A stretch of 9,545 nt of DNA from NCBI GenBank assembly GCA_002731295.1, contig PCBE01000101.1, positions 6,998 through 16,542 on the forward strand, given 5' to 3'. This stretch comes from Acidiferrobacteraceae bacterium (lineage in GTDB: Bacteria > Pseudomonadota > Gammaproteobacteria > Arenicellales > UBA868). The position numbers and the translations under genes were made by a program. The notes under the pieces are model-generated. The model saw only the letters and a list, made by a program, of their open reading frames with translations, made no database searches and was not told where the DNA came from. Each line of letters begins with the position of its first letter. Position 1 is the stretch's first letter. Shown in pieces: positions 1-5,471 of the stretch.

Positions 1-191
1 GTGATCGTTTTGTGAGCATGTTTGAATTTAGCGCACCTGCGATTGAAAACGTGATCGTGGGTCTGTTGCCGTTTACTGCTCAGAGCGCAGATCTGCGGGC
101 CTATCTCCAGGCAACGCCAGAGCTCGCTGATCTGCTTGAACGGGGTCGGTTGCGTTATCGCGTCAAGACGGTGAAGTTCAAGCCGTCTTGA
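1..191 (+). CDS. 3' end of an unrecognised gene (partial)
   Basis: An open frame enters from the left edge, with the first whole codon at base 3, and stops with TGA at 189-191. It gives about 62 residues. The visible tail is soluble-looking: a mixed hydrophobic stretch (AIENVIVGLLPF), then an amphipathic, charged region (LRAYLQATPELADLLERGRL) and a basic end (RYRVKTVKFKPS). I recognise no motif and assign no function. Codon choice looks like that of the neighbouring genes, which supports it being real. Its stop overlaps a possible TTG (188) of the next frame, but that gene more likely starts at 263, leaving a 71-base gap that holds a palindromic motif. Confidence 0.55.
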   Translation, partial: DRFVSMFEFSAPAIENVIVGLLPFTAQSADLRAYLQATPELADLLERGRLRYRVKTVKFKPS

Positions 192-200
192 GCCGTTTCA

Positions 201-231
201 CTGGCCCGGGGCCAGTCCGCTTGGTTAAACT
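201..231. repeat. Palindrome plus GGTTAAACT motif, copy 1
   Basis: CTGGCCCGGGGCC (201-213), a 9-base spacer and GGTTAAACT (223-231). The first part belongs to a near-perfect inverted repeat at 201-215, with 7-base arms around a central G. The same two blocks, with an 8-base spacer, recur at 1757-1786. Both copies sit in non-coding DNA upstream of a gene, here 31 bases before the dehydrogenase start. TAAACT could act as a weak -10 element with the palindrome near -35, which would make this an operator/promoter, but that is inference. Confidence 0.5.
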
Positions 232-262
232 CTCGCGTGTTCAATCCCATAGGAGGTGTGCA

Positions 263-1738
263 GTGAAGCGTTATCAGCATTACATCGACGGTCAGTGGGT
301 AGACCCTGCGTCAGGGGACTGGTTCGATACCGTTAACCCCTATACCGGAAACGTGTGGGCGAAGATCGCCAAAGGCAACGCGGCAGATGTCGACCATGCG
401 GTGGCGTCGGCAAAAAATGCATTTGAATCGGGATGGGCCGATGTAAAGCCTACGGAGCGGGGTCGACTACTCTATAAACTGGCAGATCTCATTGAACGCG
501 ACGCCCAGCAACTCGGCGAGATCGAGGTTAGAGACAACGGTAAGCTGATCGCCGAGATGTCAGCACAGACCCACTACATGTCGCAGTGGTATCGGTATTA
601 CGGTGGGTTGGCCGACAAAGTGGAGGGCGCAGTTATTCCGACCGATAAAGCCGGGATATTCAACTTCACGCGTTACGAACCACTGGGTGTCGTGGCAATG
701 ATTACGGCCTGGAATTCACCGCTGTTGCTGTTGTCATGGAAGCTTTCGGTTGCGTTGGCTGCCGGTAATACGGCCGTTATAAAACCGTCGGAGTTCACGT
801 CTGCTTCCACCCTGGAGTTCATGAACCTGATCGAGGAAGCGGGTATCCCCCCGGGGGTCGTCAACACGGTGAGTGGTTTCGGTCAGGATGTGGGTGCTGA
901 ACTGGTTGCCCACCCGGATGTTGCAAAAATTGCATTTACCGGGTCAGATCGTACGGGACAGAAAATCAATGAGATTGCGGCATCGACATTCAAGCACGTG
1001 ACGCTGGAATTGGGCGGGAAATCCCCCAATATTGTGTTTGAAGATGCCGACATCGAGTCGGCCGTGATGGGTGCCATCTCCGGTATTTTTGCAGCGACGG
1101 GACAGACCTGTATTGCAGGTTCCCGGTTGCTGTTGCAGCGTTCCATACACGACCAGTTTGTAGAGCGCTTGATCGAGGTCGCGAAAACGGCACAGATCGG
1201 TGATCCGATGTCGACCGACACACACGTTGGCCCGGTCACTACACCCCCCCAGTACCAGAAAATTCTCGACTATATCGAGATCGCGAAACAAGACGGTGCC
1301 AAATGTGTGTTGGGCGGTCAGGCTTACACCGGTCCGGCGGCAAAAGGAGGCCAGTTTGTCGAGCCGACGATTTTTACTGATGTAAACAATAAAATGCGCA
1401 TTGCACAGGAAGAAGTTTTTGGCCCACTGCTGGCCGTCATTCCGTTCGATACGGAAGAAGACGCCATCTCGATTGGTAATGATGTTGACTTCGGTCTAGC
1501 GGCCGGTGTGTGGACGCAGGATATAGGTCGGGCGGTCCGTATGTCGGAGAAACTGCGTGTGGGTACGGTGTGGGTGAATACCTACCGGGCGGTTAGTTTC
1601 ACCTCGCCCTTTGGGGGCTACAAACGCAGCGGCATCGGCCGTGAAAGCGGACTTGAAGCCATAAAGCAGTACATGCAGGTTAAATCGGTCTGGATTGCGC
1701 AACAGACCAGCCCTGCAAATCCGTTCATCATGCGATAA
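263..1738 (+). CDS. NAD(P)-dependent aldehyde dehydrogenase
   Basis: A 491-residue member of the ALDH superfamily, which oxidises an aldehyde to its carboxylic acid with NAD(P)+ in the cytoplasm. Numbered from the GTG at 263, it has the oxyanion asparagine in ITAWNSP (N151), the Rossmann-type FTGSDRTGQ segment, the general-base glutamate in LELGGKSP (E249), the nucleophilic cysteine in GQTCIAGSR (C283), and the EEVFGP and SPFGGYKRSGIGRE signatures near the C terminus. Length is normal for the family. I chose GTG 263 because a perfect AGGAGG lies at 251-256, six bases upstream. The frame stays open back to TTG 188, but the extra residues are unlike an ALDH N terminus. The sequence recalls broad-specificity DhaS/betaine-aldehyde-type enzymes, but the substrate cannot be read from it. 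No partner enzyme is adjacent. Confidence 0.95.
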   Translation: MKRYQHYIDGQWVDPASGDWFDTVNPYTGNVWAKIAKGNAADVDHAVASAKNAFESGWADVKPTERGRLLYKLADLIERDAQQLGEIEVRDNGKLIAEMSAQTHYMSQWYRYYGGLADKVEGAVIPTDKAGIFNFTRYEPLGVVAMITAWNSPLLLLSWKLSVALAAGNTAVIKPSEFTSASTLEFMNLIEEAGIPPGVVNTVSGFGQDVGAELVAHPDVAKIAFTGSDRTGQKINEIAASTFKHVTLELGGKSPNIVFEDADIESAVMGAISGIFAATGQTCIAGSRLLLQRSIHDQFVERLIEVAKTAQIGDPMSTDTHVGPVTTPPQYQKILDYIEIAKQDGAKCVLGGQAYTGPAAKGGQFVEPTIFTDVNNKMRIAQEEVFGPLLAVIPFDTEEDAISIGNDVDFGLAAGVWTQDIGRAVRMSEKLRVGTVWVNTYRAVSFTSPFGGYKRSGIGRESGLEAIKQYMQVKSVWIAQQTSPANPFIMR

Positions 1739-1756
1739 ACGGACGGGACGGGTTTG

Positions 1757-1786
1757 CTGGCCCGGGGCCGTTGACGCGGTTAAACT
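1757..1786. repeat. Palindrome plus GGTTAAACT motif, copy 2
   Basis: CTGGCCCGGGGCC (1757-1769), an 8-base spacer that includes TTGACGC, and GGTTAAACT (1778-1786). The two outer blocks are identical to those at 201-231. It lies just after the aldehyde dehydrogenase and 78 bases before the NYN gene start, so the dehydrogenase is bracketed by direct copies while each copy also precedes a gene. It could be a shared operator/promoter or a dispersed intergenic repeat. Confidence 0.5.
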
Positions 1787-1809
1787 GAACGCTTCACTAC
1801 CTCTTACCC

Positions 1810-1846
1810 GGTCTCGCTGGGTAGATTAAGCCTTAACCCTGAGACC
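1810..1846 (+). promoter_or_regulatory. Nested inverted repeat upstream of the NYN gene
   Basis: GGTCTC (1810-1815) pairs with GAGACC (1841-1846). Inside it, GGGT (1819-1822) pairs with ACCC (1836-1839), across a small asymmetric bulge. The loop carries another inverted repeat, TTAAG-C-CTTAA (1826-1836), which overlaps the inner arm, so the two pairings would compete. There is no T-run after it, so it is not a typical intrinsic terminator. It would fall in the 5' leader of the NYN gene (ATG at 1865), where an RNA fold or protein site could act, possibly on expression of this putative RNA-binding protein. The fold is seen; the role is inferred. Confidence 0.4.
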
Positions 1847-1864
1847 ATTGGGAATCATCCGACT

Positions 1865-2680
1865 ATGCGCACAGAACCCAACACCCAGAACATGGCGATA
1901 TTCTGTGATTTTGAGAATGTTGCCCTCGGTGTACGTGACACAAAACACAAGCGGTTTGAGTTCAAGCCCGTGCTGGAGCGGCTGTTGCTCAAAGGCAACA
2001 TTGTGGTCAAGAAAGCCTATTGTGACTGGAGCCGTTACGCCGAGTACAAGGCGTCCATGCATGAGGCCGCTTTCGAGCTGATTGATATCCCGCATCTTCA
2101 CCAGTCCGGTAAGAACTCTGCGGATATCCGGATGGTCGTTGACGCCCTAGATCTGTGTTACACCAAATCCCACGTGGATACTTTTGTTGTGATCAGTGGG
2201 GATTCCGATTTTTCTCCGCTGGTCAGTAAGTTGCGGGAAAACAACAAGTACGTGGTCGGACTGGGGGTCAAAAACTCAACCTCCGATCTACTCACGGCGA
2301 ACTGTGATGAATTCATCTTCTACGATGATCTGATACGACCCAACGTATCCACGACAGCTCGCAAGAAAACCCGCAGCCGAACCGGTGCAAAGAAGAAAAC
2401 CATGAGTGAGGGTGATAAACGCCAGCAGGAGGCGGTCGATATGGTGATATCGACGCTGGAAGATCTGTTCGAAGAACGTGGCGACGGCGGGAAAGTATGG
2501 GGCTCACATGTAAAACAGACCCTAAAACGCCGGCAACCCGGGTTCAGTGAGCGCTATCATGGGTTCAGGACTTTTGGAAGCCTGCTGGAAGAAGCCGAAT
2601 CCCGGGGCTTACTGCAGCTTGAGCACGACGAAAAATCCGGTGGCTACATCATTGAAAAGCTCTCTGGAGACAGTCGCTGA
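1865..2680 (+). CDS. NYN-domain putative ribonuclease with C-terminal OST-HTH/LOTUS domain
   Basis: A 271-residue protein with two domains. Residues about 10-155 form a NYN/DUF88 (LabA-like) PIN-fold domain. The strand-end acidic residue is in IFCDFEN (D15, N18), with further acidic positions in SADIRMVVDAL (D87, D93) and in the hallmark ISGDSDF (D113, D115), all expected around a metal-dependent ribonuclease site. Residues 161-182 are a basic linker rich in K, R, S and T. Residues about 187-265 resemble an OST-HTH/LOTUS winged helix, a fold that binds RNA in other proteins (ISTLEDLFEERG, GSHVKQTLKRRQPGF, FGSLLEEAESRGLL). The likely role is RNA cleavage or RNA regulation in the cytoplasm; the target is unknown. 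No good ribosome-binding site precedes ATG 1865. ATG 1892 is the alternative and would still keep the NYN core. Codon use matches the neighbours. Confidence 0.88.
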   Translation: MRTEPNTQNMAIFCDFENVALGVRDTKHKRFEFKPVLERLLLKGNIVVKKAYCDWSRYAEYKASMHEAAFELIDIPHLHQSGKNSADIRMVVDALDLCYTKSHVDTFVVISGDSDFSPLVSKLRENNKYVVGLGVKNSTSDLLTANCDEFIFYDDLIRPNVSTTARKKTRSRTGAKKKTMSEGDKRQQEAVDMVISTLEDLFEERGDGGKVWGSHVKQTLKRRQPGFSERYHGFRTFGSLLEEAESRGLLQLEHDEKSGGYIIEKLSGDSR

Positions 2681-2703
2681 CTGGCGCGGTCTATCCACCA
2701 GGG

Positions 2704-2731
2704 TTTTCAGTACACTATTGCATTTTATACT
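2704..2731 (+). promoter_or_regulatory. Candidate sigma-70 promoter for dsbC
   Basis: TTTTCA (2704-2709), a 16-base spacer and TATACT (2726-2731, five of six consensus bases) lie in an AT-rich gap just after the NYN gene. A start of transcription about seven bases downstream (near 2738) would leave no leader for an ATG at 2741, which supports translation from ATG 2774 instead. Confidence 0.4.
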
Positions 2732-2773
2732 TCGTAATTAATGATCCCTTTACTGCTCCTTAAACTAAAATTC

Positions 2774-3502
2774 ATGCGATTTCTGACACACACGCTTGTG
2801 TTATCAATGTGTTTTTGCGCCCTCGCCGAGGCTGATGACATACCGCCTGTGGTACTGACTGCTGCCGCCAGCCTGTTGCCCGACACTGAACCCGATCGGG
2901 TCGAACCGGCACCGGTTGCCGGTTTCTACCAGGCGATCTTTGGGACCCGCGTCGTCTATCTGTCGGCCGATGGGCGTTATCTGCTGTATGGGGATCTGAT
3001 TGATATCGACAAGAACCTCAATCTGACAGAGGATGCCCGCCGTGCGGGTCGGCGTAAAGTGATTGAAGACCTGGACGAAGCCGGTATGGTAGTTTTTGCC
3101 CCTCAGGATGTGGCAAGCACAATCACTGTGTTTACCGATACGAGTTGTGGGTACTGTGTCAAACTGCACCAGGAAATCGCCCAGACGGTCGCTGGAGGCG
3201 TAAAAGTGCGCTATCTGGGTTTTCCGCGGGCTGGGGTTAACTCTCCATCGTTTGAGACGCTGGTTTCCGTCTGGTGTGCAGATAATCCGCAGCAGGCAAT
3301 GACAGACGCAAAAATGGGTATCGCCATTGAAACCAAGACCTGCCAAACCCAGATTGGCCGCCATATGGAAGCCGCCGAACTGGTCGGGGTTCGTGGGACG
3401 CCGACCATCGTGCTGGAGGACGGGACCGTTATACCGGGTTATGTGCCCGCAGGTGAACTGGTCGAAAGGTCCAATCGGGCTGCGGAGTCGGTCGTAAACT
3501 GA
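2774..3502 (+). CDS. dsbC: Periplasmic thiol:disulfide isomerase, DsbC type
   Basis: A 242-residue exported protein that would isomerise wrong disulfides in the periplasm. Numbered from ATG 2774, residues 1-19 form a Sec signal peptide (MRFLTHT, then a hydrophobic core ending ALA/EADD). Residues about 20-95 correspond to the DsbC N-terminal dimerisation domain (FYQAIFGTRVVYLSADGRYLLYGDLIDI is typical). A thioredoxin-fold domain carries the active site CGYC (C125, C128) and the cis-proline loop RGTPTI (P210). A second cysteine pair, C168 and C190, has the same 22-residue separation as the structural disulfide of E. coli DsbC. The frame also has an ATG at 2741, but it would add MIPLLLLKLKF before the signal peptide and lies almost on the proposed promoter start. 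Neither start has a strong ribosome-binding site. In this family DsbD normally supplies electrons; no dsbD is visible here. Confidence 0.92.
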   Translation: MRFLTHTLVLSMCFCALAEADDIPPVVLTAAASLLPDTEPDRVEPAPVAGFYQAIFGTRVVYLSADGRYLLYGDLIDIDKNLNLTEDARRAGRRKVIEDLDEAGMVVFAPQDVASTITVFTDTSCGYCVKLHQEIAQTVAGGVKVRYLGFPRAGVNSPSFETLVSVWCADNPQQAMTDAKMGIAIETKTCQTQIGRHMEAAELVGVRGTPTIVLEDGTVIPGYVPAGELVERSNRAAESVVN

Positions 3503-3596
3503 GGCGCTAATCACGATTGAGGCCTTATCAAATGGCGTACAGAGCCCCTGTTGCTGCTGGACGACAACATGATTGTCTCGCGTCGGGGGGTGCTTA

Positions 3597-3734
3597 ATGC
3601 TGACCACCTTTGTGCTCGATGGCCTGAATCACATCTGCAATTTGGTAGAAGACGGCAGGGACTTTGTTGATCTCAAGCTACTCGGTCGGATACGAGCGTT
3701 GACGGTGGAACTGGGGGTCTACAGCGGTGGTTAG
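3597..3734 (+). CDS. Possible 45-residue small protein, unrecognised
   Basis: ATG 3597 opens a 45-codon frame ending at TAG 3732-3734, reading MLTTFVLDGLNHICNL at the N terminus and RIRALTVELGVYSGG at the C terminus. A G-rich run (3585-3590) lies about six bases upstream as a possible ribosome-binding site, and the stop overlaps the GTG start of the next gene (3727) by eight bases, as in translationally coupled pairs. Without it, the stretch between the DsbC-type and CcmG-type genes would be a 224-base gap. I do not recognise it; it is short and could be chance. It is not CcmD-like, since it lacks a clear transmembrane segment. Confidence 0.35.
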   Translation: MLTTFVLDGLNHICNLVEDGRDFVDLKLLGRIRALTVELGVYSGG

Positions 3735-4263
3735 AGCGTGGCGCTTCGGGTTGCCACTGGTCATATTCGTAATTGTGGGTATTTTTCTCGCAATCGGACT
3801 CAAACTTGACCCGCGCGAGGTGCCCTCACCACTGGTGGGCAAGCCCGCACCGACGTTTAAGCTGCCCCAGTTATTGGATGCAGCCGCACACACCTCGGTC
3901 AGCGATATGCACGGGAAAGTGTGGCTGCTTAATATTTGGGCCTCCTGGTGTGTTTCGTGTCGTGCTGAGCACCCGCTTCTCAATGAGATCGCCGCGACTG
4001 GAATGATCGAAATTGTTGGGCTCAACTACAAGGATTCCCCTCAGGATGCCCGCGCCTGGCTGCAGCAATGGGGGAATCCCTACGTGAGTGTGCCGGTGGA
4101 TGCCAGTGGCCGGGTGGGAATCGACTGGGGCGTTTACGGTGTACCCGAAACTTTTGTCATTGATTCACAAGGCATTATTCGGCACAAACACATCGGTCCA
4201 CTTGACCGCAAGGCACTACAGGAATCGATTTTGCCGTTGCTACAAGATCTTGCTGATGGTTAG
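3727..4263 (+). CDS. ccmG: CcmG/DsbE-like membrane-anchored thioredoxin
   Basis: A 178-residue protein from GTG 3727. Residues about 8-26 form one transmembrane anchor (LPLVIFVIVGIFLAIGL), which would hold the thioredoxin domain in the periplasm. The domain has the active site WCVSC (C75, C78) followed by RAEHP, and the GVYGVPETFVID signature (cis-P140) typical of CcmG/DsbE. These proteins keep apocytochrome c cysteines reduced for heme attachment. GGGGGT (3713-3718) lies eight bases before the start. Length is close to E. coli CcmG (about 185). The usual neighbours ccmF and ccmH are absent: a DsbC-type gene precedes it and a flavoprotein gene follows. It may therefore be a second or relocated CcmG, or a TlpA-type reductase serving other periplasmic proteins. 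Confidence 0.85.
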   Translation: MVRAWRFGLPLVIFVIVGIFLAIGLKLDPREVPSPLVGKPAPTFKLPQLLDAAAHTSVSDMHGKVWLLNIWASWCVSCRAEHPLLNEIAATGMIEIVGLNYKDSPQDARAWLQQWGNPYVSVPVDASGRVGIDWGVYGVPETFVIDSQGIIRHKHIGPLDRKALQESILPLLQDLADG

Positions 4264-4304
4264 TCCCCTGCCTGAAGGCCGCCGTAGTCACGGAGCATTG
4301 AATT

Positions 4305-4919
4305 ATGTACGTTGATATCACCCAACTGGATCCTCAGCAGATCTATATCACCCTGACCCAGACCGTTATTCCGCGCCCGATCGCCTGGGTGCTCAGTGAG
4401 AATGCGAATGGCAGCCTTAACCTTGCGCCCTATTCATTTTTCAATGCCGTTTCGAGCGAACCACCGTTGGTGATGATCTCTACGGGTCTTAAACCAGACG
4501 GGCGCCCAAAGGATACCCGTGAAAATATTAAGCAACGCCGGGATTTTCTGGTTCACATCGCCAGTGTGGCTCAGCTGGAAGACCTGAACGCCTCATCTGC
4601 AACACTGCCGGCAGGCGAATCGGAGGTTGATCACCTAGGACTGACAACAGTCCCCTTGGCGGGTTCACGGCTACCGCGCCTTAAAGACGCGAGGGTGGCT
4701 TTTGTCTGTACGCTTTATAAGATCCACAACATCGGGGACAACACCACCTCGATGATCCTGGGGCGTGTCAGAGGGGTTTATCTGGATGACGAGGTGGTTG
4801 GCCACGATTCAAAAGGCAGAAGACAAATCCATGCGGATCGAATTCATCCGGTCGGGCGATTAGGTGCTGGTGAATATGTTGATTTTGGCAGAATGATAAA
4901 GCTCAAAAGGCCGGCGTAA
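4305..4919 (+). CDS. Flavin reductase-like (FMN-binding split-barrel) flavoprotein
   Basis: A 204-residue protein of the flavin reductase-like domain family (DIM6/NTAB type). The family signature runs through the first half: IPRPIAWV near residues 23-30, then LNLAPYSFFNAVSSEPPLVM, in which NLAPYS and the following segment contact FMN, then KDTRENIKQRRDFLVHI. The C-terminal part (MILGRVRGVYLDDEVV, IHPVGRLGAGEY) also fits this group of cytoplasmic FMN proteins. Members reduce flavin or act as small oxidoreductases, often with unknown substrate. GGAG (4292-4295) lies nine bases before ATG 4305. It starts 41 bases after ccmG on the same strand, so co-transcription is likely, but I see no biochemical link. 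It has no ferredoxin domain, so it is not an obvious electron donor for the Rieske oxygenase downstream. Confidence 0.88.
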   Translation: MYVDITQLDPQQIYITLTQTVIPRPIAWVLSENANGSLNLAPYSFFNAVSSEPPLVMISTGLKPDGRPKDTRENIKQRRDFLVHIASVAQLEDLNASSATLPAGESEVDHLGLTTVPLAGSRLPRLKDARVAFVCTLYKIHNIGDNTTSMILGRVRGVYLDDEVVGHDSKGRRQIHADRIHPVGRLGAGEYVDFGRMIKLKRPA

Positions 4920-4972
4920 TCATTTGTGTTGAAATAGCCACTGCTGCTTTGTGAAGTGGACTGACAACATTC

Positions 4973-4985
4973 AACACGCAGTGTT
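4973..4985. repeat. Short inverted repeat after the flavoprotein gene
   Basis: AACAC (4973-4977), GCA, GTGTT (4981-4985) could form a small hairpin 53 bases after the flavoprotein stop. The stem is only five pairs and AT-containing, and no T-run follows, so it is at best a weak terminator. Confidence 0.2.
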
Positions 4986-5134
4986 TACAGGCGTGTCCGG
5001 AACGTGTTGTACGCGTTACACTTGATGCGTTGTTTTGGCAGCGCAATAGGATTAAATAAACTGTTAAGTGTTGCGAAGTCCGGCAGCTAAATTATTGATC
5101 ATAAAAGATGATTCGAGTGTGGCTGTGTATGCGT

Positions 5135-5161
5135 TTGACAATTTGAAGGCCGCTTTATACA
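5135..5161 (+). promoter_or_regulatory. Candidate promoter overlapping a DnaA box
   Basis: A perfect TTGACA (5135-5140) is followed after 15 bases by TATACA (5156-5161). The spacing is short for sigma-70, but both hexamers are good. The -10 lies inside the DnaA box TTATACACA (5155-5163), so DnaA binding would block it. If active, transcription would run through the AT-rich block toward priA, whose start is about 300 bases downstream. Confidence 0.35.
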
Positions 5162-5163
5162 CA
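5155..5163 (+). promoter_or_regulatory. DnaA box TTATACACA
   Basis: Exact match to the TTATNCACA consensus, lying 78 bases left of the AT-rich block. A weaker inverted match (TGTGTATGC, two mismatches) lies at 5124-5132. Confidence 0.5.
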
Positions 5164-5240
5164 TCCAGCCGGCCCGTCGCTGGGTTCGATATCTATGGCA
5201 ACCGAGTGCGTAATCTAACGCCGGGATACCCCTAACGTAT

Positions 5241-5300
5241 TGAATTTGAATAAAGAATTAACTGCTTATTTATTAATCAATTTAGAATTAACCATTAATC
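5241..5300. other. AT-rich block with internal direct repeats
   Basis: About 82% A+T by count (11 G/C of 60), flanked by DnaA boxes on both sides. AGAATTAAC occurs at 5254-5262 and 5284-5292, exactly 30 bases apart, and ATTAATC at 5272-5278 and 5294-5300. It would melt easily and could be a DNA unwinding element or an AT-rich promoter upstream region. Confidence 0.45.
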
Positions 5301-5320
5301 GTGTGCCAAATTGCCACACG
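5300..5320. repeat. 21-base interrupted palindrome
   Basis: CGTGTG (5300-5305) mirrors CACACG (5315-5320), with three further matching pairs (CAA/TTG) inside, after one mismatch on each side. It sits at the right edge of the AT-rich block. It could be an operator for a dimeric regulator or an RNA hairpin; no T-run follows. Confidence 0.4.
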
Positions 5321-5329
5321 GCTGAGTAT

Positions 5330-5364
5330 TTTTGCACAGAGTTATCCACAGCAATTGTGCACAA
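5330..5364 (+). promoter_or_regulatory. Cluster of DnaA boxes
   Basis: TTTTGCACA (5330-5338, one mismatch), TTATCCACA (5342-5350, perfect and the strongest E. coli form) and TTGTGCACA (5355-5363, one mismatch) run in the same direction with starts 12 and 13 bases apart. The last is part of the palindrome TTGTGCACAA, so it also reads as a one-mismatch box on the other strand. The context CAGAGTTATCCACAG around the perfect box resembles the E. coli oriC R4 box as I remember it. Confidence 0.5.
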
Positions 5365-5371
5365 CAGGGAA

Positions 5372-5383
5372 ACACATATGTGT
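5372..5383. repeat. 12-base perfect palindrome ACACATATGTGT
   Basis: A perfect inverted repeat eight bases after the DnaA-box cluster. It contains an ATG (5378) that opens only a 12-codon frame. A site for a dimeric DNA-binding protein is possible. Confidence 0.35.
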
Positions 5384-5471
5384 GTCAATTATTTACCTCG
5401 GGTTGGTGCGAGATGACAGAAACTTTAACGACTAATACAAACTTGTTATTACACAAACGTTTGATGCTGCA

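Larger units (their letters stand above)
4920..5471. other. Gene-free region, candidate replication origin or DnaA-responsive control region
   Basis: 552 bases with no convincing gene. It contains two perfect matches to TTATNCACA (5155-5163 and 5342-5350), near-matches clustered around the second, and a block at 5241-5300 with only 11 G or C in 60 bases. That block carries a 9-base direct repeat (AGAATTAAC at 5254 and 5284) and a 7-base one (ATTAATC at 5272 and 5294). There are palindromes at 5300-5320 and 5372-5383. This set (DnaA boxes beside an AT-rich unwinding-type element) is what bacterial origins look like. In its favour, G roughly equals C in the genes to the left but exceeds C to the right in my sampled counts. 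Against it, dnaA, dnaN, mnmG and rpmH are not adjacent. A plain priA control region is the alternative. Confidence 0.45.

Noticed and set aside
201..217. Sigma-54 promoter suggested by TGGCCCG
   Set aside because: The GC pair expected at -12 (TTGC) is missing at the right distance in both copies of the motif, so it does not fit the sigma-54 consensus.
188..262. TTG at 188 as the aldehyde dehydrogenase start, overlapping the previous stop
   Set aside because: The added 25 residues do not resemble an ALDH N terminus, would translate the palindromic motif, and GTG 263 has a perfect AGGAGG at ideal spacing.
2804..3607. A 267-codon open frame on the minus strand, opposite dsbC
   Set aside because: Its translation shows no recognisable family, is rich in unusual repeats of Q, H and R, and mirrors a clear DsbC-type gene with intact active-site motifs. 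It is a shadow of that gene's codon pattern.
5378..5416. 12-codon frame MCVNYLPRVGAR with AGGGA (5366-5370) upstream, as a leader peptide or the start of an SRAP-type protein
   Set aside because: It is too short to judge. The MC start recalls SRAP peptidases, but nothing follows, and its ATG lies inside a palindrome, so a chance frame is the simplest reading.
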